The notes beneath the pieces are model-generated. The model was given only the letters and a program-made list of their open reading frames with translations. It was not told where the DNA came from and did not search any database. Both the position numbers and the translations under genes were made by a program. Below are positions 7,070 through 14,695 of a DNA stretch of 64,000 nt, piece by piece; positions within the stretch are counted from its first letter, which is position 1, and each line of letters starts with the position of its first letter. The stretch is from Proluteimonas luteida (GTDB lineage: Bacteria > Pseudomonadota > Gammaproteobacteria > Xanthomonadales > Xanthomonadaceae): NCBI RefSeq assembly GCF_021191695.1, contig NZ_JAIWPT010000015.1, positions 44,290 to 108,289 on the forward strand. The letters run 5' to 3'.

Positions 7070-9393
7070 GGGCCCGCCTCCCCGCGCAGGCCATCGAGAT
7101 AGCGCGCACCGGCCGCGTCGACCGGCGCGCGCCGCAGGACGGCGGGCGGCGGGCGCCGAAGCGCGGTCCACAAGGCGGCACGCAGGGCCTGCCTGCAATC
7201 GTCGCAGGCCGGCTCGCGTCGCAGGGCGTCGATCGCGGCGACCAGCGCCAGCGGATCCTCGATGCGCGACGGATGCGATCGCAGCCAGGCCTCGAGGGCA
7301 TCGAGGTCCGGTTCGACAGTATCGGCCCCCGCACCGGCCGTCCCCGGATCGAGCAGTGCGGTCCACGCTGCATCGAGCGCGGCGCCGTCGTCGTCGCGCA
7401 CGACATCGGGCACGCGCCGCGGCGCGATGCCGTCGCGGTCGCCGCCGAGCCGCCGCGTCGGGTCGACGGGCGGCAACTGCTGCCCGACGCGCGCCAGATA
7501 GATGCGATCGGCCTGCTGGACCTGCTTGATCAGCTCCAGCGCGCGGTTCGCGTACGGCAGCGCTTGGTCGGGCGCGGCCTGGCGCAGGTGCAGTTCGGAC
7601 TGCCACATCTCGCGCAGGGCGCCGCGCAGCAGTTCGCGGGTCTTCGGGTCGAGCAGCGTCGCCGCTTCCGGCAGGTCGTGGGTATGCCCGAACTCGGCGA
7701 GCACGTCCTCGGCGCGGCCGAACACCGGCGTTCCGGCATCCGGCTCGCCGGGGCCGTGGTCATGATCATGGTCGTGATCATGGCCGCCGGCGCCCGCAGG
7801 GGCCGTCGCGCCGTCGTGCCCGTGGTCGCGAGCGTGTCCGTCCGTGTCGTGCGCGTCGTCGGAAACCGCGGGCGCATCGTCCTGCCCGTAGTCGTCGATC
7901 GGCAACGGTCTGCGCGGGGGCGGGGGCGGCGCATCGTCGGCATCGGCGGTGGGCAACGGGCGGCGGCCGCCCTCGCTCTCCTCGCCGAGGAACTGGCCAT
8001 AGCGCAGCCGCAGCAGGCGCTGGTCGACGCCGATCGTGTCCGATCGCGTCGCGAACGTGTCCGCCGCCAGCCGCGGCTTCTCGCGCAGCAGCGCCTCGGC
8101 GTCGATGATGACCTGGCGCTGGCTGCGGAAGTACGCCGGCAGCACGTCGCGCGCAAGGCCTTCGAGCCCATCGGCATCCGGCGGCGCCGGCACGGGCCAG
8201 CGCAGGATCAGGCTCGGGCTGCGCGCGCGCTGCGGCTGCGGCGCGCGGTTGTCGCCGACCTCGAGCTGGGCGACGAGATCCCCGCCTTCGGCAAGCCCCT
8301 GGGCGACCGGATCGATCGCGATCGCGTACCGCTTCGTGCGCGCGTCGCCGTCGCCGCGCAGCGGCAGGCTGCGCTCGACGAACGTGATGTTCTCGCCCGT
8401 GCCCAGCGCCAGCGTCAGCCGCAGGGTCGCATCGGCGGCGATGCCGTGGTCGTCCTCGGCCTCGAAACGCAGATCCCAGCGACGCTGGCCGGGCGCCAGC
8501 ATCGTCAGCGTGTCCGCGGGCTGCAGCACGCGGACCCGTGGCGGCCGGTCGGCGACCGCGTCGAGCCGCCACAGCCGCGCGGTCGCCTCGTCGGTGGCCG
8601 GCAGGTCGACGCCACCGACGGTCGGCACGATGCGGTACAGCGTCGAACGCGCCAGCACCTGCGTGGTCGTCCAGGACTCCCCCTCGCGGACCAGCGGCAG
8701 CGTTCCGCCATCGTGGAAGCGCAGCGCCACGCCATCGGGCGGTGCGGAGAACCGCAGGGTCCAGCGCAACGTGCTGCCGGCCGGCGCCTGCACCGCCAGG
8801 GTTTCGGCATCGCGCGCCGGCAGGCCGGTGTAGGCCGGCGGCGCGACATGGAGGGTCGCCTCCACGATGCGCGGTGCGGCCGCGCCGGCCGCCGCGGCGG
8901 CCGTCGGGCTCGGCTGCCGGTCCTGCGGCGGGGTCGCCGGCCAGAACACCGCGAACGCGCACAGGATCGATGCGAGCGCCCACGCGATGCCGATCCAGCG
9001 CCAGGGCAGCGGCGGCGGCGCGAGCGCCTGCCGACCGGCCGGCAGGCGCGCAAGCAGGCGCGCGCGCTGCAACCGTTGCAACGGTGCCAGTTGCCGGTCG
9101 TCGGCGAACAGCAGATCGGCGCTGTCGTCCATGTCGCCGCGACCGGCATTGAGCCGGCGCAGCAGCCAGGTGCGGTCGCGGCGGCGCGCACGCTGCGCCG
9201 CGATCGCCGCGGCGATCGCGCTGCCCGTTGCCGCCAGCACCACGGCAACCCATGGCGTCCCGACCCGCAGGGCAATGGCGACGACCGCCAGCACCGCCGC
9301 GCCTGCGATCGCGGCGACACCTGCGATCGCACGCCAGCGGGCCCCGCGCAGCATCTGCCGCAACTGCGGGGCCATGTCCGCCGCGGGGCTCAC
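7066..9393 (-). CDS. Large DUF4175-like membrane protein with His/Asp-rich segment
   Basis: 775 aa from a GTG at 9393 whose bases overlap the upstream stop (GTGA); an ATG six codons later is the alternative. Hydrophobic helices lie near residues 15-60 and 115-140, followed by a long, probably periplasmic part with Ig-like beta stretches (PPAYTGLPARDAETLAVQAP, RPPRVRVLQPADTL, FEAEDDHGIA), as in the TIGR02302/DUF4175 type often found in Bat/aerotolerance clusters. Around residues 515-550 is a low-complexity Asp/His/Gly segment with an HDHDHDHDH run, a potential metal-binding linker. The C-terminal 200 residues are helical with ALPYANRALELIKQVQQADRIYLARVG, a region that could bind partner proteins. 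The family label is by resemblance only. Confidence 0.75.
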   Translation of the reverse strand: MSPAADMAPQLRQMLRGARWRAIAGVAAIAGAAVLAVVAIALRVGTPWVAVVLAATGSAIAAAIAAQRARRRDRTWLLRRLNAGRGDMDDSADLLFADDRQLAPLQRLQRARLLARLPAGRQALAPPPLPWRWIGIAWALASILCAFAVFWPATPPQDRQPSPTAAAAAGAAAPRIVEATLHVAPPAYTGLPARDAETLAVQAPAGSTLRWTLRFSAPPDGVALRFHDGGTLPLVREGESWTTTQVLARSTLYRIVPTVGGVDLPATDEATARLWRLDAVADRPPRVRVLQPADTLTMLAPGQRRWDLRFEAEDDHGIAADATLRLTLALGTGENITFVERSLPLRGDGDARTKRYAIAIDPVAQGLAEGGDLVAQLEVGDNRAPQPQRARSPSLILRWPVPAPPDADGLEGLARDVLPAYFRSQRQVIIDAEALLREKPRLAADTFATRSDTIGVDQRLLRLRYGQFLGEESEGGRRPLPTADADDAPPPPPRRPLPIDDYGQDDAPAVSDDAHDTDGHARDHGHDGATAPAGAGGHDHDHDHDHGPGEPDAGTPVFGRAEDVLAEFGHTHDLPEAATLLDPKTRELLRGALREMWQSELHLRQAAPDQALPYANRALELIKQVQQADRIYLARVGQQLPPVDPTRRLGGDRDGIAPRRVPDVVRDDDGAALDAAWTALLDPGTAGAGADTVEPDLDALEAWLRSHPSRIEDPLALVAAIDALRREPACDDCRQALRAALWTALRRPPPAVLRRAPVDAAGARYLDGLRGEAGP

Positions 9394-10565
9394 GACGCCA
9401 CGACCCGACGACGCGCGGTCGCCATCCAGCGCTCCAGCACGCACAGCAGCGCGATCAATGCCGCAAGCCACGGGCGCAGGTCGCGCGGGGGCTGCGCATG
9501 GCCGCGCGCGCCGGTGCCCGGCGCGTGATCGAGCGCGCGCACGCGTGCCGGTTCCGGCACTGGCTGCAGCTGCGCGCGCAGCGCACCCGGAAACGTCGGC
9601 GCCAACAGGTCCGGCATCGCGGCGGCGGTCAGCGGGCGCGCGAACTGCAGCATCCGGCCTGCCCCGAGCGGCCGGGCGAACAGCAATGGCTGCCCGGCCT
9701 CGTCGGACCATGCCACCTGCATCGCATCACGGTCGATGCCCGTGGTCGCGGCATCGACCAGCGCGGTGCCGCCCCCTTCGATCCAGTCGATCACCGGCGG
9801 CGGCAGCGCGTCCGCGCGCAGCCAGACCAGGACGCTGCGCGTGTCGCCCGGCGGCGCCACGGATGCGTCGTCCCCCAATGCCGGCGGCGCCGCATCGTCG
9901 GGCCGCCACGCCTGCGCGGCGGCCCGCAGCCAGTTCGCGGCCGGCGCGTGCGCGGCATCGTGGCGCACCTGCAGCACCGGGGGTGCGGCGGCGGACACCC
10001 GATCCGCGGCTGCTGACCCGCCCGGCACGACACGCCAGTCGACCTGGCGCGACAGCACGATGCGCTGTGCATCAACGCCGTCGAGGACTTCCGGCACGAA
10101 GACCGTCAACCGTGCGTCCGCGGGGAGTTCGGCATCCAGCTGCCGCAGCAGGCTCGAGGGCGACGCGTCCGCCGGACCGGCATCCGCGCCGGCAGCCTGC
10201 CCGTCGTCCAGCGCCGGAAATCCCGGAAGCAGCCAGTGCAGGCGCGCCTCATCCCCGTCGGCGCGCACCGCCGCGGGATCGACACCCGGCACGACGGCGA
10301 TCCAGTGGGTGCGCGCCGCTTCGCCGACCTGCACCGGTCGTGCCAGCCACAGCGCCAGCAGCGCGAGCAGCAGCAGCCGCACCAGCAGCAGCGGCCAGTC
10401 GTCGAAACGCAGCCGCCGCCTCGGCCGCGGCTGCCGGCGCAGCCAGCGCAGCGCGGCGAATGGGGTCGGCCGCTGCTCGGTGCGTCGCGCGAGATGCAGC
10501 AGCAGCGGCACGGCCAGGGCAAGCAGCGCGGCCAGCGCACCGGGCAGGAGCAAGGCGAGGTTCAT
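9390..10565 (-). CDS. BatA-like protein with N-terminal double-transmembrane domain
   Basis: 391 aa. The start MNLALLLPGALAALLALAVP, then LLLHLARRTEQRPTPFAALRWL and a second helix WPLLLVRLLLLALLALWLARP, is the N-terminal double-TM module (TIGR02226 type) that opens BatA and related proteins. The remainder has a Rossmann-like arrangement with a C-terminal helix (LRPWLAALIALLCVLERWM). A clear von Willebrand A MIDAS motif is not seen, so this may be a degenerate vWA or GATase-like scaffold. The start overlaps the stop of the DUF58 gene by four bases (ATGA), and its own stop overlaps the GTG of the next gene. Family knowledge places such proteins in the inner membrane with the MoxR ATPase. The exact role is unknown. 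Confidence 0.8.
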   Translation of the reverse strand: MNLALLLPGALAALLALAVPLLLHLARRTEQRPTPFAALRWLRRQPRPRRRLRFDDWPLLLVRLLLLALLALWLARPVQVGEAARTHWIAVVPGVDPAAVRADGDEARLHWLLPGFPALDDGQAAGADAGPADASPSSLLRQLDAELPADARLTVFVPEVLDGVDAQRIVLSRQVDWRVVPGGSAAADRVSAAAPPVLQVRHDAAHAPAANWLRAAAQAWRPDDAAPPALGDDASVAPPGDTRSVLVWLRADALPPPVIDWIEGGGTALVDAATTGIDRDAMQVAWSDEAGQPLLFARPLGAGRMLQFARPLTAAAMPDLLAPTFPGALRAQLQPVPEPARVRALDHAPGTGARGHAQPPRDLRPWLAALIALLCVLERWMATARRRVVAS

Positions 10566-11458
10566 CGGCCGCGTCCCGGGGCCTGTGGACCGAACAGCGG
10601 CTGCAGCACCGCATCGGCCTCCGCGTCGAGCGCCGCGGACGCGAAGCGGATGCCGGCCGCGTCAAAGCGCGCACGCAGTGCGCGCTGCGCCTCGCCGAAG
10701 CGTTCCAGATACCCGGCACGCAGCGCCGGACCATCGCCGAGCAGCGCTTCGCCGGTTTCCGGATCGACGAAGCGGCGCCCGTCGCGGAACGGGAAGTCGC
10801 GCTCCTCGACGGTCAGCAGCTGCAGGGCGACGACCTCGCGGCCGGCCGCGGCGAGCTTCTCCAGCAATGCGACCGCGTTGTCGTCGAACCAGTCGCCGAT
10901 CGCCACCACCAGATCGTCGCTGCCGATGCGTTCCCACACCGGCGACAACCGCGCACCCGACGGAAACGCGCGCCCCGGCACGAGCGCCTGCAGTTGCAGG
11001 CGCAGCCGGTCGCGCTGGCGCAGCCCGCCATCGGCCGGCACGAGCCCCAGGCCGCCGTCGTGCAGGACGATCAGCCCGAAGGCATCGCCCTGCCGCAACG
11101 CGACCTCGGCGATGCACGCGGCCAGCAGCCGCGCCGCATCGAAGCGCGACCAGTCCGGACGCGCCTCGTCGGCCTGCGCCATCGATGCGCTGGCATCGAG
11201 CAGGATCCACAGCCGCAGCGGGCTCTCGCGCTCGGCCTCGCGGACGAAGAAGCGGTCGCTGCGTCCGTACAGCTTCCAGTCGATCTGCCGCGGCTCGTCG
11301 CCGGGCTCGTACGCGCGGTACTGGGCGAATTCCAGGCCCGCGCCACGACTGCGGCTGGCGTGCAGGCCGATCCCGCCACGCCCGGCCGCGCGCCGCGGCA
11401 CGATCCGCAAGCCGGCCAGCCGGGCACGCAGCGACGGCGGAATCGGATCGGAGGTCAT
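10562..11458 (-). CDS. DUF58 domain-containing protein (MoxR partner)
   Basis: 298 aa, soluble. The hallmark DUF58 stretch is clear: GLEFAQYRAYEPGDEPRQID followed by WKLYGRSDRFFVREAERE (about residues 41-80). Next come LRLWILLDASASM, a vWA-like strand ending in a D-x-S-x-S MIDAS pattern, and DLVVAIGDWFDD. DUF58 proteins lie next to MoxR AAA ATPases in very many bacteria and are thought to act as its vWA-type substrate adaptor. The gene starts 11 bases after the MoxR stop and overlaps the BatA-like gene, so the three form one transcription unit. The molecular role is established only by association. Confidence 0.9.
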   Translation of the reverse strand: MTSDPIPPSLRARLAGLRIVPRRAAGRGGIGLHASRSRGAGLEFAQYRAYEPGDEPRQIDWKLYGRSDRFFVREAERESPLRLWILLDASASMAQADEARPDWSRFDAARLLAACIAEVALRQGDAFGLIVLHDGGLGLVPADGGLRQRDRLRLQLQALVPGRAFPSGARLSPVWERIGSDDLVVAIGDWFDDNAVALLEKLAAAGREVVALQLLTVEERDFPFRDGRRFVDPETGEALLGDGPALRAGYLERFGEAQRALRARFDAAGIRFASAALDAEADAVLQPLFGPQAPGRGR

Positions 11459-11468
11459 GCGGGGAAGA

Positions 11469-12470
11469 TCAGCCCGCGTCGAACGGCACGGCCTGCAGCA
11501 GCCCGGCGATCACCATGTCCGGCGTCCTGCGCTCGGCCTCGGCCGCGAACGACAGCAGCAGGCGATGCCGCAGCACCGGCGCGAGCAGCGCAACCACGTC
11601 CTCGCGCGTCGCCGCGAGACGGCCGTGCAGCAGCGCGCGCGCCTTCGATGCCAGCACCAGCGACTGCCCCGCGCGCGGACCGGCGCCCCAGCGCACGTAG
11701 TCGCGCACGACATCGGGCGCCCCGTCGCCGGGACGCGTCGCGCGCACCAGCCGGGTGATCCAGCGCAGCAGGTCGTCGCCGACGTGGACCTCGCGCACCA
11801 GCGCCTGCAGCGCGAGCACGTCGCCGGCATGCATCACCCGCGGGACGTCGGCAGCCGCGCTGCCGGTGGTCTGCGCCAGGATCGCCTGTTCCTCGGCCTC
11901 GTCCGGATACGCCAGCGCGATGTGCAGCAGGAAGCGGTCCAGCTGTGCCTCCGGCAACGGATAGGTGCCGGCCTGCTCGATCGGGTTCTGGGTCGCCAGC
12001 ACGAAGAACGGCGACGGCAGCGGGCGGGTCACGCCGGCCTGGCTGACGGTGCGTTCCTGCATCGCCTCCAGCAGCGCGGCCTGGGTCTTGGGCGGCGTAC
12101 GGTTGAGCTCGTCGGCCAGCAGCAGGTTGGTGAAGACCGGGCCTTCCTGGAAACGGAAATGGCGGTGACCGGTGCCGTGGTCCTCCTCCAGCAGCTCGGT
12201 GCCGAGGATGTCGCTGGGCATCAGGTCCGGCGTGAACTGCACGCGGCGGAACTGCAGGTCCAGCGCCTGGCCCAGCGTGCGCACCAGCAGCGTCTTGCCC
12301 AGGCCGGGCACGCCTTCGAGCAGGCAGTGCCCGCCGGCCAGCAGGCCGATCAGCAACTGCTCGACGACCGCCGCCTGGCCGACGACGGCCTGGCCGATCG
12401 CGCCGCGCAGCGCCTCCAGGCGCTCGCGCCAGGCATCGAGGTCGGCTTCGGTGGGGTTGGAAACGGTCAT
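11469..12470 (-). CDS. MoxR-family AAA+ ATPase
   Basis: 333 aa, the usual length. Walker A is GVPGLGKT (residues 53-60) and Walker B is LLLADE (116-121), followed by LNRTPPKTQAALLEAMQE, the family signature. Sensor 1 is FVLATQNP, and LPEAQLDRFL with an arginine-finger region follows. The C-terminal lid is helical. MoxR ATPases act as chaperones that activate or assemble partner complexes with vWA proteins, in the cytoplasm at the membrane. The partners here would be the DUF58 and BatA-like products just downstream. The gene lies 97 bases after the DUF4159 gene, so it belongs to the same block, perhaps with an internal promoter. Confidence 0.92.
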   Translation of the reverse strand: MTVSNPTEADLDAWRERLEALRGAIGQAVVGQAAVVEQLLIGLLAGGHCLLEGVPGLGKTLLVRTLGQALDLQFRRVQFTPDLMPSDILGTELLEEDHGTGHRHFRFQEGPVFTNLLLADELNRTPPKTQAALLEAMQERTVSQAGVTRPLPSPFFVLATQNPIEQAGTYPLPEAQLDRFLLHIALAYPDEAEEQAILAQTTGSAAADVPRVMHAGDVLALQALVREVHVGDDLLRWITRLVRATRPGDGAPDVVRDYVRWGAGPRAGQSLVLASKARALLHGRLAATREDVVALLAPVLRHRLLLSFAAEAERRTPDMVIAGLLQAVPFDAG

Positions 12471-12567
12471 GCGGCAGTCCTGTATGGATCGGTGGGCGCG
12501 GGCTCGCGCGCGGTGCGGCGTTCGGCGCGGAATCCGCCGCAGGCAAGCGTGCGCCGGTGGAAAGCGG

Positions 12568-13266
12568 TCATGCGGTCAGCGCGTACATGACGATGTTGAC
12601 CGCGAACTTCGTGTTGTCGTCGGCGAGGAAACGCTTGTTGCGCCAGTCGTAGTCCCATTCGCAGCCATAGTCCTTGTTGCTGTAGAGCACGGCCAGGCGC
12701 CCGTCGATCTCGATGCCCTTGAGGTAGTCGTGGACCAGGTCGTCGCCCCAGCCGTTGAGCTCGAAGCTGGTCGCCGGCGGGCCGTCGGGAAAGCGGAAGA
12801 AGCTGCTGTACAGCGGGTGGCTGTTGGGCAGTTTCTTCAGCGCGCCGGCGCCGAAGATCGCCGCCACCTGGGCCTCGAACGACTTCGCGAACAGGCCGTC
12901 GATGTCGTGGTTGCAGTCGTCGACGAACACGAAACCGCCGCTGCGCACGTAGCGCTCGAAGTTGCGCCGTTCGGCCGGATTGAACTCCACGAGCTTGTGG
13001 CCGGCGAGATAGCAGAACGGCGCGGCCAGCATCTTCGGGTCCGACAGCGCGACGACGCGCTCCTCGGGGTCGACGCGCAGGTTGGTGTAGTCGATCAGCG
13101 AGGTCAGCACGTTGGACGGCATCCGCGCATCGACGTCCCAGTCGCCCGAGTCGTAGCGCAGGCGGGTGAACCAGAAGTCGTAGCGGGCGGATTGCGCGGC
13201 GAGCGGCGGCAGCGCAAGGACCCCCGCGCCGCCGAGCATCAACTTCAGGAACTGGGCGCGGGTCAT
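12568..13266 (-). CDS. DUF4159 domain-containing exported protein
   Basis: 232 aa. The N-terminus MTRAQFLKLMLGGAGVLALP is a signal peptide resembling a Tat signal in which the second Arg is Ala (TRAQFLK), with a probable cleavage site after PLAAQSA. The remaining sequence matches the DUF4159 pattern: RLRYDSGDWDVDARMPSNVL, VALSDPKMLAAPFCYLAGH, RSGGFVFVDDCNHDIDGLF and AVLYSNKDYGCEWDYDW. The fold is reminiscent of class-I glutamine amidotransferases with an uncertain catalytic set. DUF4159 genes often accompany MoxR/DUF58/Bat operons. The gene lies between the PmbA-like gene (81 bases upstream, with a hairpin repeat in the gap) and moxR. Activity is unknown. Confidence 0.85.
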   Translation of the reverse strand: MTRAQFLKLMLGGAGVLALPPLAAQSARYDFWFTRLRYDSGDWDVDARMPSNVLTSLIDYTNLRVDPEERVVALSDPKMLAAPFCYLAGHKLVEFNPAERRNFERYVRSGGFVFVDDCNHDIDGLFAKSFEAQVAAIFGAGALKKLPNSHPLYSSFFRFPDGPPATSFELNGWGDDLVHDYLKGIEIDGRLAVLYSNKDYGCEWDYDWRNKRFLADDNTKFAVNIVMYALTA

Positions 13267-13299
13267 GCGGAGAGCGCCCTCATCCTGCGCTGCGCGCCC

Positions 13300-13323
13300 C
13301 CTTCTCCCGCGGGCGGGAGAAGG
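13300..13323. repeat. REP-like perfect hairpin in TldE/DUF4159 gap
   Basis: CCTTCTCCCGC (13300-13310) and GCGGGAGAAGG (13313-13323) form an 11-bp perfect stem with a 2-nt loop in the 81-bp gap between the PmbA-like gene and the DUF4159 gene. Sequences of this CTTCTCCCGC...GCGGGAGAAG form are scattered in Xanthomonadaceae intergenic regions, from general knowledge. It has no T-run on either strand. Confidence 0.6.
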
Positions 13324-13347
13324 CCCCGGACACGGGCAGTCCCTGCC

Positions 13348-14682
13348 TCATACCGCATCCGACAGCGACGTGAACGTGAAGTCCCTGAGCCGCATCGGCG
13401 GCAGCATCATCACCATCGACGACTCGTCGCCGCCGACACGGACCGGCCTGCCGAGCTCGTCGATGTTGTTGAGCATGATCACCGGCGACTCGTTGAAGCG
13501 GAAGTTCTTCAGCGGGTACTTGATCTCGCCGTTCTCGATGTAGAAGGTGCCGTCGCGGGTCAGGCCGGTCAGCAGCACGGTCTGCGGGTCGACCATGCGG
13601 ATGTACCAGGTGCGGGTGACCAGGATGCCGCGGTCGGTGCCGCGGATCAGGTCCGCGGTCGAGGCCTCGCCGCCCGACATCAGCAGGTTGCCCGGGCGGC
13701 CGACCGCGCGCTTGCCCTGCTGCTGCGCCCAGAAGCGCGAGTAGTCGAGGTTGGCGATCCTGCCGTTCTCGATGATCGCCATCTTCTCGCGCGGCAGGCC
13801 CTCGCCGTCCCACGGCATCACCGCGGCTTCGGGATGCCAGGGGTCGGCCACGATATTGACGCGCGGATCGTAGACCTGCTCGCCGAGCTTGTTGCCGCCG
13901 CCGCGTTTGGACAGGAAGCTGCGGCCCTCGTCGGCGGTGCGCGCATCGAAGAAGCGCATCATGAACGAGATCAGGCCCGCGGCCGCCGCGGGTTCCAGGA
14001 TCACGGTGTACTTGCCCGGCTCCAGCGCCTGCGCGTCGGCCGAATCGCTGGCCTTGCGCATCGCGATGCGCACGTCGCGGCCGGCATCGAACTCGCTGGC
14101 GTCCTTGAGGTTGCGGCCGACCCAGCCCGAACCGCGGCCGTCCTCGGTGCGCACGGTGCAGGTGTAGTTGAAACTGGTCGCCTGCTGGTAGCCGAAGTTG
14201 CCGTTGCTGTTGGCGAACGCGACGAAGCGCTTGCCGTCGTCGAGGAAGCCGGCGGCGATCAGCTGTTCCGCCCGGCATGGCCCGATCGAGCCGGCAGCCA
14301 CGTTGGCGCGGAATTCCGGCGTGATCGCCGCGGTGGATTCGCTGAACGTCGGGCTGGGCCGGTACGCCTGCCTGCCGATCGCCGGCAGGAATTCCGGGTT
14401 CTCGGGCGCCAGCCGCGCAAGGTCTTCGGCACGCCTGACCACGCTCTGCAGCGAGGCATCGTCGAAGGCGTTGATGCTGGCGGTGCCGACGCGCTTGCCG
14501 AACGCGACCTGCACCGCCAGCTCGGCATTGCTGACCAGGCCGCTGGTGGACACGTTGTTGAGCGCAAAGCGGATGTTGCCGTCGACGGCGCCCGACAGGG
14601 TCGCGGTGCATTCGTCGGCGGTCGACAGGGCCACGGTCTTCTCGAGGATCTCGCGCGCCTGGGCTTCGGTGAAGATGGTCAT
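13348..14682 (-). CDS. TldD/PmbA-family protein, TldE-like subunit without HExxxH
   Basis: 444 aa, close to PmbA/TldE length. It begins MTIFTEAQAREILEKTVALS with no signal peptide. The family pattern is seen in LSGAVDGNIRFALNNVSTSG, VEPAAAAGLIS-type strands (here ILEPAAAAGLISFMM), then RGTDRGILVTRTWYIRMVDP and LLTGLTRDGTFYIENGEIKY near the C-terminus. It lacks the HExxxH zinc motif found in the two upstream paralogs, as expected for the TldE/PmbA half of the TldD-TldE peptidase heterodimer. It starts 13 bases after the stop of the second TldD-like gene. In E. coli the pair processes microcin B17 and degrades unfolded peptides. The substrate here is unknown. Confidence 0.88.
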   Translation of the reverse strand: MTIFTEAQAREILEKTVALSTADECTATLSGAVDGNIRFALNNVSTSGLVSNAELAVQVAFGKRVGTASINAFDDASLQSVVRRAEDLARLAPENPEFLPAIGRQAYRPSPTFSESTAAITPEFRANVAAGSIGPCRAEQLIAAGFLDDGKRFVAFANSNGNFGYQQATSFNYTCTVRTEDGRGSGWVGRNLKDASEFDAGRDVRIAMRKASDSADAQALEPGKYTVILEPAAAAGLISFMMRFFDARTADEGRSFLSKRGGGNKLGEQVYDPRVNIVADPWHPEAAVMPWDGEGLPREKMAIIENGRIANLDYSRFWAQQQGKRAVGRPGNLLMSGGEASTADLIRGTDRGILVTRTWYIRMVDPQTVLLTGLTRDGTFYIENGEIKYPLKNFRFNESPVIMLNNIDELGRPVRVGGDESSMVMMLPPMRLRDFTFTSLSDAV

Positions 14683-14695
14683 GGTTCAGGGCTCC

